A stretch of 35,520 bases of DNA, from positions 1 through 35,520 of the forward strand of contig JAJYMZ010000095.1 in the NCBI GenBank assembly GCA_021786615.1, written 5' to 3'. Positions within the stretch are counted from its first letter, which is position 1; every line of letters begins with the position of its first letter. Origin of the DNA: Acidobacteriota bacterium (GTDB lineage: Bacteria > Acidobacteriota > Holophagae > Holophagales > Holophagaceae). Shown piece by piece: positions 17,601 through 27,087 of this stretch. The notes beneath the pieces were generated by a model, which was not told where the DNA came from, searched no databases, and saw only the letters and a program-made list of their open reading frames with translations. A program made the position numbers and the translations under genes.

Positions 17601-19160
17601 ATGAAACTCAGGCAACTGTTTTGGATTTTGATCGCCTCCTTCACGCTGTGCCTCGGCGCGGGAGATGTAACGATCCTCTACACGAACGATCTCCATGCCC
17701 ATCTCGTGCCCTACAAGCTGCCCTACGTGGACAAGAACAGGGCCATCGGGGGCTTCGCCAACATCGCCACCTACGTGAAGCAGCAGAAAAGGCTGAACCC
17801 GGCCACCTTCTATTTCGATGCGGGCGACTATTTCACGGGTCCCTACCTCAGCAGCCTCACCAAGGGCAGGGCCGTCATAGACGTCATGAACACCATGGGG
17901 TTCGACGCGGTTTCCATCGGGAACCACGAATTCGACCATGGGTGGGACAACACCCTGGTCCAGGTGAGCCGGGCGAAATTTCCCGTGCTGCTCGGGAATG
18001 CGTTCTACCAGGACAGCCAGGTTCCGTTCTGGAACATCCCCTACACAATCCTCGAAAAGGGAGGAGTGAAGATCGGGGTCATCGGCCTCCACGGCCGGTT
18101 CGCCTTCTATGACACCGTCAGCGCGGAAAGACGGATCGGCATTGATGTCCGGGATGAAATCCCGTATCTGCAAAAATACCTGGATGAAATCCGGAGCAAG
18201 GTGGACATCACCGTGCTGCTGATCCATGAAGGCACGCCGGCCAGGCAGTCCAGCCTTGGGAACCAGGATGTGGAGCGTGCGCTGGACCAAGACATCCAGA
18301 CGGCCAAGCAGGTGAGAGGCCTGGATGTGCTCATCACCGGACATGCCCACGTGGGGACTCCGAAGCCCATCGTTGTCGGAAAGACCTTGGTGATGTCCAC
18401 GGATAGCGGTGGGATCAATGTGGGCAAGCTCGTGCTCAATGTGGATGACAAGACCCGGAAACTCAAGGTGTCCCATTTCGAGTTGAAGACGATCTTCGCC
18501 GATGAATGGACGCCCGATCCCCAATCCCAGGAAGTGATCCTCGCCTGGCAGGCCAAGCTGGATGCCGAGGCCAAGCGGAAGATCGGGAGGACCAGTGTGC
18601 CTCTGACCCGCGCCTATGGCGAATCCTCGCCCCTCGGCAACCTGGCCGCCGACGCCATCCTGGCCACGATGCCCGAGGCCCAACTGGGCATCACCAATTC
18701 GGGAGGGATCCGGGCCGACATCCAACAAGGGGAGGTCACCCTGGGTGACGTGCTCAGCGCGTTCCCCTTCACGAACGAAATCGTGGCCATGGAGGTGACG
18801 GGACGGCAGATCAAGGCCCTGATGGAACATGCGGCTGGGGTGACCAACGGCGTGCTCCAGGTCTCGCATGGATTCGAAATGCGCTATGACAGCTCTCTCC
18901 CCTTGGGCCAGCGGGTGAAGTCCATCACCCTGAACGGGCAACCAATCCGGGACGAGGCAAGCTACCGGATCGTGACGAGCTCATTCCTGGCGGACGGCGG
19001 AGACGGGTTTTCCACCTTCGTCCAAGGCCGGAACCGGAAAGTCATGGCGGGGTACTACCTTTCCGATGCCATTGCCGGCTACATCCAGAAAAACAAAGGC
19101 CAAGATCGTCTGGGAGAACCGCGCGTCCTTGATCTGAAGAAAAGCATCTCGGGGCACTAA
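17601..19160 (+). CDS. 5'-nucleotidase/UshA family metallophosphatase, secreted
   Basis: [49 protein letters not shown]. Confidence 0.93.
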   Translation: MKLRQLFWILIASFTLCLGAGDVTILYTNDLHAHLVPYKLPYVDKNRAIGGFANIATYVKQQKRLNPATFYFDAGDYFTGPYLSSLTKGRAVIDVMNTMGFDAVSIGNHEFDHGWDNTLVQVSRAKFPVLLGNAFYQDSQVPFWNIPYTILEKGGVKIGVIGLHGRFAFYDTVSAERRIGIDVRDEIPYLQKYLDEIRSKVDITVLLIHEGTPARQSSLGNQDVERALDQDIQTAKQVRGLDVLITGHAHVGTPKPIVVGKTLVMSTDSGGINVGKLVLNVDDKTRKLKVSHFELKTIFADEWTPDPQSQEVILAWQAKLDAEAKRKIGRTSVPLTRAYGESSPLGNLAADAILATMPEAQLGITNSGGIRADIQQGEVTLGDVLSAFPFTNEIVAMEVTGRQIKALMEHAAGVTNGVLQVSHGFEMRYDSSLPLGQRVKSITLNGQPIRDEASYRIVTSSFLADGGDGFSTFVQGRNRKVMAGYYLSDAIAGYIQKNKGQDRLGEPRVLDLKKSISGH

Positions 19161-19165
19161 GGCTT

Positions 19166-19963
19166 CTATAGCTCCACCAACTCCACGGCATCCAGCGTCT
19201 CGCCGAGGAACCGCGAGCCTACTTCCTTCAAGCGCGTGCCGGCATCGGTGAAGAGGACGCGCAGAGGGCCGCTTGAGCTTTCGGTGCGATAGCCGACGGA
19301 ACTTTTGAGGAGGGCATCCACGGCGCTGGCGGTGGCCTTTCCGCTGTCTATCCACGTGGTGCCGGGCCGCGCGCGATCAAGAGAGGGGCGCAGCACCGGG
19401 TAGTGGGTGCAGCCCAGCACGATGGTCTTCACGGTGTCTGGCAATTGCTTCAAGTAGCGCTCGCAGATTTCCGTGGTGATGGGATCGTCGAGCCAGCCTT
19501 CTTCGGCGAGGCTCACCAGCAGGGGGCAGGCCAGGCTATGAATTTCGGCGTTAGGTGAGCGGCGGCGGATGGCGGCTTCATAGGCACCGCTTTGGACCGT
19601 GGCCAGGGTGCCGATGACGCCCACGGGACCTTGCACTCCAGCGGCCCGTTCGGCCCCGGGCTCGATGACGCCCACAACGGGGCATTTGGCGACCGCTTGC
19701 AGGGCCGGAAGGCCATGGGCCGACGCGGTGTTGCAGGCGATGACCAGGAGTTTCGGATCATAGCGCTGGAGGATCGCGCCGGCCTGCAAAGTGTAGCGTT
19801 CGATGGTGGCGTGGCTCTTGGTGCCGTAGGGCACGCGGGCCGTGTCGCCCAGATAGACAAGGGATTCGCCCGGAAACAGGCGGCGCAGCGCGTGGACCAC
19901 CGTCAGCCCGCCGATGCCGGAATCGAAAACACCGATGGGGCGATTTGAATTCGCAAAGATCAT
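19166..19963 (-). CDS. murI: Glutamate racemase
   Basis: PIGVFDSGIGGLTVVHALRRLFPGESLVYLGDTARVPYGTKS; VIACNTASA; VLGCTHYPVLRP. Confidence 0.95.
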   Translation of the reverse strand: MIFANSNRPIGVFDSGIGGLTVVHALRRLFPGESLVYLGDTARVPYGTKSHATIERYTLQAGAILQRYDPKLLVIACNTASAHGLPALQAVAKCPVVGVIEPGAERAAGVQGPVGVIGTLATVQSGAYEAAIRRRSPNAEIHSLACPLLVSLAEEGWLDDPITTEICERYLKQLPDTVKTIVLGCTHYPVLRPSLDRARPGTTWIDSGKATASAVDALLKSSVGYRTESSSGPLRVLFTDAGTRLKEVGSRFLGETLDAVELVEL

Positions 19964-20074
19964 TGAAAAGGCTCCGTGACCGGATCTCGAACTGATTCAG
20001 GGGCCATTCTCAAAGGAGATTTTGAGGACATTAAGAAAATAGGGTAATTGGCGGCGCGAAGCGCCCTCCACGAC

Positions 20075-20142
20075 ATCCCCTCCATCCCCTTCATCCCTGT
20101 TTTAAAAGCTTTTTTAACAGGGATGAAGGGGATAAAGGGGAT
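20075..20142. repeat. Large hairpin: ATCCCC-phased arms around TTAAAAGCTTTTTT core
   Basis: 20075-20101 ATCCCCTCCATCCCCTTCATCCCTGTT pairs (2 mismatches) with 20116-20142 AACAGGGATGAAGGGGATAAAGGGGAT. Confidence 0.9.
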
Positions 20143-20276
20143 AAAAAACTGGGACTGGAAACGGTCATGCAGATGAATACACAACACTTCACCATCCAAA
20201 AACCCATGATTGGCTTGTCCCTTAACTAGCGATTCTGCGAATTTCCACGTCTTCCGTGTCCAGTCTTTTGTCTGTC

Positions 20277-21140
20277 TCACACTCGCTCCGCCAGAATCGC
20301 CACCCAGGCGCCTTCAGTGCGCAATTCCAGGGGCTTGAAGCCGTGGGCGGCAAGGCTCACCAGGGCTTCGTCCTGGCACTCGGCGAGGATGCCCGAAGCC
20401 ACCAGCCAGCCGCCGGGCTCGGCGATCTCCGCCATGCGGGGCAGCAGCTCCTGGATGGTCAGCAGCAGGATGTTCGCCAGCAGCCCGTGGTAGGGCGGGT
20501 GGATGCGTTCATCGTGGAGATCGCCCACGAAGTAGTCGAAGGGCGTGGGCCCGCCCAGGCCGTTGTTCATGTGGACGAATTCCGCCATGGCGGGCCCGCA
20601 ATCGGGATCAATGTCGAAGGCCGTGATGTCCCGCGCGCCCAGGATGTACGCGGTGAGCGAGAGGATGCCCGTGCCAGCGCCGATGTCCAGGATGGACCCT
20701 TTGAGCTTGCCCGCCCTGGCGAGCTGCTCCAGGAATTCCATGCACAGCCGCGTGGTCTCATGCCCGCCGGTGCCAAAGGCCAGGCCGGGATTCACGGTGA
20801 TGGCGAAGCGATCCAAGGGCATGGATCCCGCATCCCAAAGAGGCCGGATGAAGAAGCGCGAGCCCACGTCGAAGGAGCCGAATCCCTCCCGGCTCTTGGC
20901 GATCCAATCCTCGTCGCCGAAGATCTCGGCGGCTTCCAGCACCACGCCCGGGAAGGCCGAAAGGCCCAGTGGATCCGGGCCTTCAGAGCCAGGCTTGAAA
21001 TAGGCGTAGAAATGGTTCGGAGGGTCCGCCTCGCGATAGGTGGCGGTGGCGCCGAATCCTAAAAGCCATTGGCTGAATCCCTCTTCCATGGATTCGGGCA
21101 CCGTGAGGCGCCAGCGGAGATGTTGCGCGGACGGATTCAT
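20277..21140 (-). CDS. prmA: Ribosomal protein L11 methyltransferase
   Basis: NPGLAFGTGGHETTRLCMEFLE, ILDIGAGTGILSLTAYILGA, NILLLTIQELLP. Confidence 0.9.
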   Translation of the reverse strand: MNPSAQHLRWRLTVPESMEEGFSQWLLGFGATATYREADPPNHFYAYFKPGSEGPDPLGLSAFPGVVLEAAEIFGDEDWIAKSREGFGSFDVGSRFFIRPLWDAGSMPLDRFAITVNPGLAFGTGGHETTRLCMEFLEQLARAGKLKGSILDIGAGTGILSLTAYILGARDITAFDIDPDCGPAMAEFVHMNNGLGGPTPFDYFVGDLHDERIHPPYHGLLANILLLTIQELLPRMAEIAEPGGWLVASGILAECQDEALVSLAAHGFKPLELRTEGAWVAILAERV

Positions 21141-21143
21141 CCT

Positions 21144-21695
21144 TCACTCCACGGGCACGGCGAAGGGCTTGAAGCCCGCGGCCTTCATTTTCGTGGCAGC
21201 CGTGTCCACCTCGGGTTTGGTCCCCGCGTGGTTCCACCGCACTTTGAAGAGGCCTTTTCCTTTCACGACCTGGGCGGTGAAACCCGCGGCCTTGGCCTTG
21301 GCGGCCACGCGCTCCGCTTCCGCCTTGTCGGGCGTGGAGAGCAGCTGCAGGGTCCACTTGCCTGGAACCGCCGAGGTTGAAGTCGTTGATACAGCTTTGG
21401 GTGCGGATTGGATTTCCGGTTTCACCTCGGGTTTCGCGCCCACGGTTGAATTGGATTTTGCCGGGGTTTCGTCGTCCCTGCCGTCAATGGCCTTCAGCTG
21501 CTCCTGGATGGGCGCCTGCAAAGCTTGGAGATCCTCGCCGCTGCCTTTGGATGCGGGCCGCAGCAGGGCAGCGCTCTGCTTGCCCACCTGGACGCCCAGC
21601 ACGTAGCTCAAGGTGAGCAAACCCACCCCTACGCTCGTCACCACCAGGATGCTGGAGCGGTTGAGCAGGATGGCGTGGGGATCACGGAAGCCCAT
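21144..21695 (-). CDS. SPOR domain-containing membrane protein
   Basis: Single TM then linker and SPOR-like repeat (WTLQLLSTPDKAEAERVAAKAKAAGFTAQVVKGKGLFKVRWNHAGTKPEVDTAATKMKAAGF). Confidence 0.82.
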   Translation of the reverse strand: MGFRDPHAILLNRSSILVVTSVGVGLLTLSYVLGVQVGKQSAALLRPASKGSGEDLQALQAPIQEQLKAIDGRDDETPAKSNSTVGAKPEVKPEIQSAPKAVSTTSTSAVPGKWTLQLLSTPDKAEAERVAAKAKAAGFTAQVVKGKGLFKVRWNHAGTKPEVDTAATKMKAAGFKPFAVPVE

Positions 21696-21697
21696 GC

Positions 21698-22792
21698 CTA
21701 GAGACTAACCCGCTTGATCACCGCCGCGCACTGGGAGCCTAGGGAGCCGGGCCCGGTGACGAGGATCGGGCCCTCTTCGTCCCCCAGCAACGCGGCGGCC
21801 AGCAGTTGGCCCCCTGAGCCGCAGAATTCGCCCCAGATGAGTTTCGGGAACCGGGGTTTTGGCCAATGGGGATGGCACTTTTGAAGGCTCAGCTCTAATT
21901 CGTCCAAACGCTGGGAGCCATTGCTGCCTCCAATCCAGGCAGTTGGGGACGATGAGCCCAGGGCCTCCGAAGCGGCCACAGCCAAGGCTTGCGCGCGGGC
22001 CTGGGAGGTCTCTTCTCGGGGCGACACGCAGCTCACCGACACCACTTCCCTGCGAATGCGGGCGCCCCGGGACTCGGCCCGCTCGCGGGTTTCCAGCAGG
22101 AAGGCCTGGGCCCCTTCGCCCGGAAGGTAGCCTGTGGCGGCATTCGCAATGGGGCTGCCCTGGAGGGCCAGGCGCCCGGAGCGGCGCAGCAGCTCCACCT
22201 GAAGTGGGAAGAGGCCATCCGTGCCGATGACCAGCACCGCCTCCGCTACGTTCCGCCGCAGCCAGCGCATGGCCTGGTCCAGCGCCGTGAAGGCCGCGTT
22301 TTCCCGCGCCACCTGGGTGATGCTGGGACCCTTGATGCCGAAGGCCAGGGCCACATGCCCAGAGGCGGCGTTGGCCACGCAGTTGGGAAACACCATGGGG
22401 GAGGCGCCTTCGGGCCCCCGCTGGAAATAGGGCTGCATGAAGGCTTCCCCGGCCTCGCTTCCGCCCGTGACAGTGCCCACTGTCATGGCCACCCGGTCGC
22501 CCAGCGCGCCGGCTTTCCAGTCCATGCCTCCATCCGCCAAGGCCTGATGCACCGCGCTCCAGGCGAAGCGGGAGGGCCGGTCCAACCGCCGCAGCTGCAT
22601 GGGCGGGATGATGCCCGCGGGATTGAAGGCCGCGCAAAAGGCGCCGCGTCCGATCCCCAGGCTGGGCGGCAAGTCCGCAAAGCAGGGTTCTCCAGAAGCC
22701 CATGATCGCTGTGCGGCTTCGATGCCATCACCACAGGGCAGCACCAGGCCCAGCCCTGAGATGACGACGCCGTTTCGGCTGGAAAGACTCAT
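21698..22792 (-). CDS. Beta-ketoacyl synthase homologue lacking the catalytic triad (KS-beta / chain-length-factor-like)
   Basis: KS fold; GPSITQVARENAAF in place of Cys nucleophile motif; WIGGSNGSQRLDE and WGEFCGSGG in place of HGT and GHT. Start MSLSSRNGVV overlaps upstream stop (ATGA). Confidence 0.82.
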   Translation of the reverse strand: MSLSSRNGVVISGLGLVLPCGDGIEAAQRSWASGEPCFADLPPSLGIGRGAFCAAFNPAGIIPPMQLRRLDRPSRFAWSAVHQALADGGMDWKAGALGDRVAMTVGTVTGGSEAGEAFMQPYFQRGPEGASPMVFPNCVANAASGHVALAFGIKGPSITQVARENAAFTALDQAMRWLRRNVAEAVLVIGTDGLFPLQVELLRRSGRLALQGSPIANAATGYLPGEGAQAFLLETRERAESRGARIRREVVSVSCVSPREETSQARAQALAVAASEALGSSSPTAWIGGSNGSQRLDELELSLQKCHPHWPKPRFPKLIWGEFCGSGGQLLAAALLGDEEGPILVTGPGSLGSQCAAVIKRVSL

Positions 22793-23988
22793 CGCCCCTC
22801 CCAGCGCTTCAATGCGAGGCAGGCATTGTTGCCGCCAAAGGCGAAGGCATTGACCAGGGCCGCCCGCACGCGGCGTTCCCTGGCGTGAAGCGGCGTGCAG
22901 TCCAGATCGCATTCGGGATCGGGGTCTTCCAGTCTCAAGGTGGGGCTCAACCAGCCGGTCCTGAGGGCCATCACCGCCGCGAAGGCGCCCACGGCGCCGG
23001 ACGCGCCGAGGGTGTGGCCGAACTGGGACTTGGTGGAAGTCACGGAAACCCTGTTCGCCGCATCACCCAGGGCGCTTTTGATGGCGGAGGTTTCGGCACC
23101 ATCGTTGGCGGGCGTGGCGGTGCCGTGGGCGCTGATGAAATCCACGTCGTCAGGATTGAAGCCAGCGCATGCCATGGCCATGGAAATGGCCCGGGCCGCG
23201 CCTTCGCCTTCGGGATGGGGCGCCGTGGAATGATGGGCGTCCAGGCTGGCGCCATAGCCGTTCACCTCGGCGAAAATCTCGGCGCCCCGGGCCATGGCCT
23301 GATCCAGAGGTTCCAGGATGAATTGCGCGGAGCCCTCGCCCAGATTGAGTCCCGCGCGATCCCGGCTGAAGGGCCGGCAGGGGCTGGAGTCCATGGCCTT
23401 GAGGCTTGAGAAGCCCGCATAGGTGGTCATGCAAAGCGTTTCGGCGCCACCGGCCACGGCGAGATCCAGCTCGCCTTCGGCAATGCGCTCCCAGGCCTGC
23501 CCAAGGGCTATGAGGGAAGACGAACAGGCTGTCATGACGGTGCTCCGTGGCCCTGTGGCACCCAGTTCCTTGCCCAGCGCATCCGTGATGGTGGTGGGGC
23601 TCTGGTAGATCGCATCCACCGCGCCGGGCCTTTGCCCGGCCATGCGGGCTTGGACATAGGTCTCGGCGGAGGGCAGGCCCGAGGTCCCGGCGCCCTGGAA
23701 GGCGCCCATGCGGCGAGGATCCAGCCCCTGGGTTCCAAGGGTCGTTTGCAGGGCTTCCCGGAGCGACGTGAGGGCGATGAATTCTGCTCTGGTGACCCTT
23801 CGATCCAGCTTCTGGTCCGCAGGCAGGTATACCTCCGCGGCCATCTGCGCGGGTTCTCCGGGCATCTTCAGGTGGGTGAGCGGCCCGATCCCGCAGTCTC
23901 CCTCCAGCATCCGCGCCCAGGTGGAAGGCCCGTTCGGCGCCAGGCTGGAAACGAAGCCCACGCCGGTGATGGCCACGCGCCGGGTCAT
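22789..23988 (-). CDS. Beta-ketoacyl-ACP synthase II-type (KS-alpha, FabF family)
   Basis: STVMTACSSSLIALGQA, SAHGTATPANDGAET, KSQFGHTLGASGAVG triad intact. Confidence 0.9.
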   Translation of the reverse strand: MTRRVAITGVGFVSSLAPNGPSTWARMLEGDCGIGPLTHLKMPGEPAQMAAEVYLPADQKLDRRVTRAEFIALTSLREALQTTLGTQGLDPRRMGAFQGAGTSGLPSAETYVQARMAGQRPGAVDAIYQSPTTITDALGKELGATGPRSTVMTACSSSLIALGQAWERIAEGELDLAVAGGAETLCMTTYAGFSSLKAMDSSPCRPFSRDRAGLNLGEGSAQFILEPLDQAMARGAEIFAEVNGYGASLDAHHSTAPHPEGEGAARAISMAMACAGFNPDDVDFISAHGTATPANDGAETSAIKSALGDAANRVSVTSTKSQFGHTLGASGAVGAFAAVMALRTGWLSPTLRLEDPDPECDLDCTPLHARERRVRAALVNAFAFGGNNACLALKRWEGR

Positions 23989-24572
23989 ACGACGTGGTGG
24001 CCGGGCTTTGCCCGGTCATTAGGGGGGGTGCACGAGGGGAGGGTTCCCACCTCCGCGAGCTTGCGAGCGGGAAGCTGCGCGAGCAGCTGTTCGGTGGGAG
24101 TAGAGGGAGCGGAGTGACCGGGCGGTCCCCCTCGTTCATGACCGGGGCCTTCGGGGCCAGCGGCGTTCATCAAGAGCAATTTCGCGGTGCACAGCACGCG
24201 GCCTTCGCAGCTGACGGTTCCATTGATCCGGCAAAGGTTTCCAAAAGCCGCGTCGGGGCTCACTTCCAGACGAAGCTTATCGCCGGGGAAAGCCGAGCCC
24301 TTGAACCGGGCGTCCAGCACCTGGGCCAAAAAAATGTTCTTGCCCGCCAGGGATTCGCATTCCAGGAACCCGCCCGCCTGGGCCAGCATCTCCAGCATCA
24401 GCACGCCCGGCAGCAGAGGGCGGTCCGCGAAGTGGCCCTGGAAGTATGGCTCGTTGATGGTGAGGAGTTTTTCCGCCACCACGCGGACGCCCGGCTCCCG
24501 CTCCAGCACCCGGTCCACCAGCAGGAAGGGATAGCGATGCGGCAGGTGGGCCTTGATGGCTTCGCTGTTCAT
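23985..24572 (-). CDS. fabZ: FabZ-type beta-hydroxyacyl-ACP dehydratase with unusual ~50 aa C-terminal extension
   Basis: LPHRYPFLLVDRVLE, GHFADRPLLPGVLMLEMLAQAGG; stop/start ATGA overlap with KS at 23985-23988. Confidence 0.85.
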   Translation of the reverse strand: MNSEAIKAHLPHRYPFLLVDRVLEREPGVRVVAEKLLTINEPYFQGHFADRPLLPGVLMLEMLAQAGGFLECESLAGKNIFLAQVLDARFKGSAFPGDKLRLEVSPDAAFGNLCRINGTVSCEGRVLCTAKLLLMNAAGPEGPGHERGGPPGHSAPSTPTEQLLAQLPARKLAEVGTLPSCTPPNDRAKPGHHVV

Positions 24573-24608
24573 AAGTTTCAGGCCCCGGCTTTGTTGCCGG
24601 CGCCAATT

Positions 24609-24989
24609 GGGCTACGGGCCTCAGGCTTCAGGCTGCGTGGCACTGCCCAGTTTAAACGGACCACTGGACTGTGCTCCCACTCCGGGTGTGTCCTTGGCTC
24701 GCGATCACAGAGGCGGCCCTGTTGCTGCGCATGTTCCATTCTTGGAGCGCATTTCAAACTGGCGGCGTTGTGGGCAATGAATGCTAGAGTCCGATGACTG
24801 AAGCCCGAAGCCTGAAGCCCGAAGCCCGAAGCCCGAAGCCTGCCATGAAAATCACGCCCCAAGCCTTCGCTTCCATGGGCTACAGGCCTCAGGCTGCGGG
24901 CTTCAGGCAAAACAACGGAAGGACTCGGCTGGCACCCTGAGGGATGCGATCCTGAAGCCCGAAGCCCGAAGCCCGAAGCCCGAAGCCTG
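24609..24989. repeat. Four heptad blocks of GAAGCCC/TGAAGCC words in alternating orientation
   Basis: 24609-24635 (reverse), 24801-24842 six AAGCCYG units, 24878-24908 (reverse), 24955-24989 five AAGCCYG units. Confidence 0.9.
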
Positions 24990-25038
24990 AAGCACCGGCC
25001 TTTTATTACATGGTCGCTGGCTTTCAGCCCTGTACGGC

Positions 25039-25296
25039 TCATGCCGCCCTGTGCTCGGCGATATAGGCCGTGAGCGACTCCACGTTCTTGAAGGCCTGCA
25101 GGCCAGCGGCTTCGTCCTCGATCTTCACGCCGAAGTGCTGCTCGATGCCCAACACCAGTTCCAGCGCGTCAATGGAATCGAGTCCCAGGCCTTCACCGAA
25201 CAGCGGAGCCGTATCGTCAATCTGATCCGGCGTCATGCCTTCCAGCTTCAGCCGTTCGATGATCATGGTTTTGACTTCGGTCTTCAAATCACTCAT
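25039..25296 (-). CDS. Acyl carrier protein
   Basis: 85 aa; FGEGLGLDSIDALELVLGIEQHFGVKI with phosphopantetheine Ser. Confidence 0.92.
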   Translation of the reverse strand: MSDLKTEVKTMIIERLKLEGMTPDQIDDTAPLFGEGLGLDSIDALELVLGIEQHFGVKIEDEAAGLQAFKNVESLTAYIAEHRAA

Positions 25297-25430
25297 GCAT
25301 GCCTCGTAGGATTGATTCTATCTGGACAGTGCCTTTGGTCACGGCACCTAGCCTCTGATGGCGGGCCATCATCGAACCAGCTAGTTTATCTTGGCCTAAC
25401 GACTTAGGATGAAGGTTCTGGGAAACCATC

Positions 25431-25811
25431 ATGCAAAGCCCCCTCACACCCTTTCTTGGCGTCTTGATCCTCCTGCTGGTGGCCATGGCCGTGGCCGCCA
25501 TCGTGCTGGTGCTTTCGGGAGTGGTCCTCCCGCGCTTCAAGCCCAACAATCCTCAAGAAAACAAGCTGTCTCCATTTGAGTGCGGCTCTCCGGCCTTGCA
25601 GGTGGGCGCCCGGCACCGGTATTCGGTGAAGTTCTACCTCACGGCCATGCTCTTCATCTTGTTCGACGTGGAAATCGCCTTCCTGCTGCCCTGGGCCGCC
25701 CAGTACAAAACGCACCTCAATACGTTTGTGCCCATGCTCACCTTCTTCGCCACCCTGCTGGTGGGCTTCATCTACGCCTGGGGCAAGGGCGCGTTCGAGT
25801 GGGAGCGCTGA
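25431..25811 (+). CDS. nuoA: NADH-quinone oxidoreductase subunit A
   Basis: [43 protein letters not shown]. Confidence 0.95.
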   Translation: MQSPLTPFLGVLILLLVAMAVAAIVLVLSGVVLPRFKPNNPQENKLSPFECGSPALQVGARHRYSVKFYLTAMLFILFDVEIAFLLPWAAQYKTHLNTFVPMLTFFATLLVGFIYAWGKGAFEWER

Positions 25812-26419
25812 TGGCTGAGATGGATCTCAATGACGCGGTGCTCACGACCCGCCTCGACACGGTCGTGAACTGGGCCCGCAAGAACAGCCTCTGGCCCATG
25901 CCCTTCGGCACCGCCTGCTGCGCCATCGAATTCATGAGCGTCATGGCCAGCAAGTACGATCTCTCCCGGTTCGGCGCCGAGGCCATGCGCTTCAGTCCGC
26001 GCCAGAGCGACATGATGCTGGTGCTGGGCACCGTCACCAACAAACTGGCGCCGGTGCTCCGCACCATCTACGCGCAGATGGCCGAGCCCAAGTGGGTCAT
26101 CAGCGTGGGCGTCTGCGCTTCCAGCGGCGGCATGTACCGCACCTACGCGACCCTCCAGGGCATTGACCGTGTGCTGCCCGTGGATGTCTACGTGCCCGGC
26201 TGCCCGCCCCGGCCCGAAAGCATGATCTACGGCGTCATGAAGCTGCAGGAAAAGATTGAAAAGGAATCCCTTTCCATGCGTAAGGATCACATCGCGCGCT
26301 TCTACGAGAGCCTGGATCGCCAGAAGGAGCTTGAAACAAGCCGCGGCCTCAGCCCCCAGCAGGCCATTCGCGAAATGGTGCTGGACGCAGGGGAGCGTGG
26401 CGCGGCGACGATCTTTTAA
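25811..26419 (+). CDS. nuoB: NADH-quinone oxidoreductase subunit B
   Basis: [68 protein letters not shown]. Confidence 0.96.
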   Translation: MAEMDLNDAVLTTRLDTVVNWARKNSLWPMPFGTACCAIEFMSVMASKYDLSRFGAEAMRFSPRQSDMMLVLGTVTNKLAPVLRTIYAQMAEPKWVISVGVCASSGGMYRTYATLQGIDRVLPVDVYVPGCPPRPESMIYGVMKLQEKIEKESLSMRKDHIARFYESLDRQKELETSRGLSPQQAIREMVLDAGERGAATIF

Positions 26420-26444
26420 CCACAAAGGCACAAAACAACATGAA

Positions 26445-26507
26445 CCACGAAGACACAAAGACACAAAGTTCCACAAAGAAAACCTTTGTGTCTTTGTGTC
26501 TTAGTGG
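26445..26507. repeat. Perfect 19-bp inverted repeat of ACACAAAG words between nuoB and nuoC
   Basis: 26450-26468 AAGACACAAAGACACAAAG / 26484-26502 CTTTGTGTCTTTGTGTCTT; after one mismatch CCAC/GTGG extends the stem. Confidence 0.92.
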
Positions 26508-26562
26508 TCGGATTTTTTTGATTTTTTCTTTGTGGTTCCTTCGCGTCTTGGTGGTGAATTAA

Positions 26563-27087
26563 ATGATCGAACGCATTGAAGAGCAGCTCCCGGGCGCCAT
26601 CATGGATCACCATGCTTTCCGCGGCGACGTGACCATCGTCGTGGCCAAGGAAAAATTTCTCGGCGTGGTGGATCTGATCTTCAAGGACGGCTATCAGTTG
26701 CTGGTGGACATCACGGCCGTGGACTGGATGGACCGCCAGCTGGAGGATCGGCCGGCGCGGTTCGATGTGGTCTACCACTGGCTCAATCTCACCAGCCAGG
26801 AACGCCTGCGCGTCAAGGTTCCTGTGGCGGATGGAGAATCGGTTCCGAGCCTGGCGAACCCGGCCCTCCCCCATCCCTTCAAGACCGCCGACTGGTTCGA
26901 GCGCGAAGTCTTCGATCTTTTCGGCATTCCCTTCGAGGGCCATCCGAATATGTCGCGCCTGCTCACCTGGGTGGATTTTCCCGGCCACGCGCTCCGGAAG
27001 GATTTCCCCCTGGATGGGGGCGATCCCTTCTGCATGAGCGACAGCACCGCGCCCTACGCCCAGCACATCCCCACGACGAACCCGTGA
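26563..27087 (+). CDS. nuoC: NADH-quinone oxidoreductase subunit C
   Basis: PHPFKTADWFEREVFDLFGIPFEGHPNMSRLLTW.DFPGHALRKDFPL. Confidence 0.94.
   Translation: MIERIEEQLPGAIMDHHAFRGDVTIVVAKEKFLGVVDLIFKDGYQLLVDITAVDWMDRQLEDRPARFDVVYHWLNLTSQERLRVKVPVADGESVPSLANPALPHPFKTADWFEREVFDLFGIPFEGHPNMSRLLTWVDFPGHALRKDFPLDGGDPFCMSDSTAPYAQHIPTTNP

Noticed and set aside
17538-18941. 467-aa minus-strand ORF
   Set aside because: Antisense shadow of the UshA-like nucleotidase.
20075-20142. Simple Rho-independent terminator interpretation
   Set aside because: Stem is far longer than usual, with phased internal repeats and no terminal T-run after the arm; termination remains possible but does not explain the structure shared with 34494-34559.
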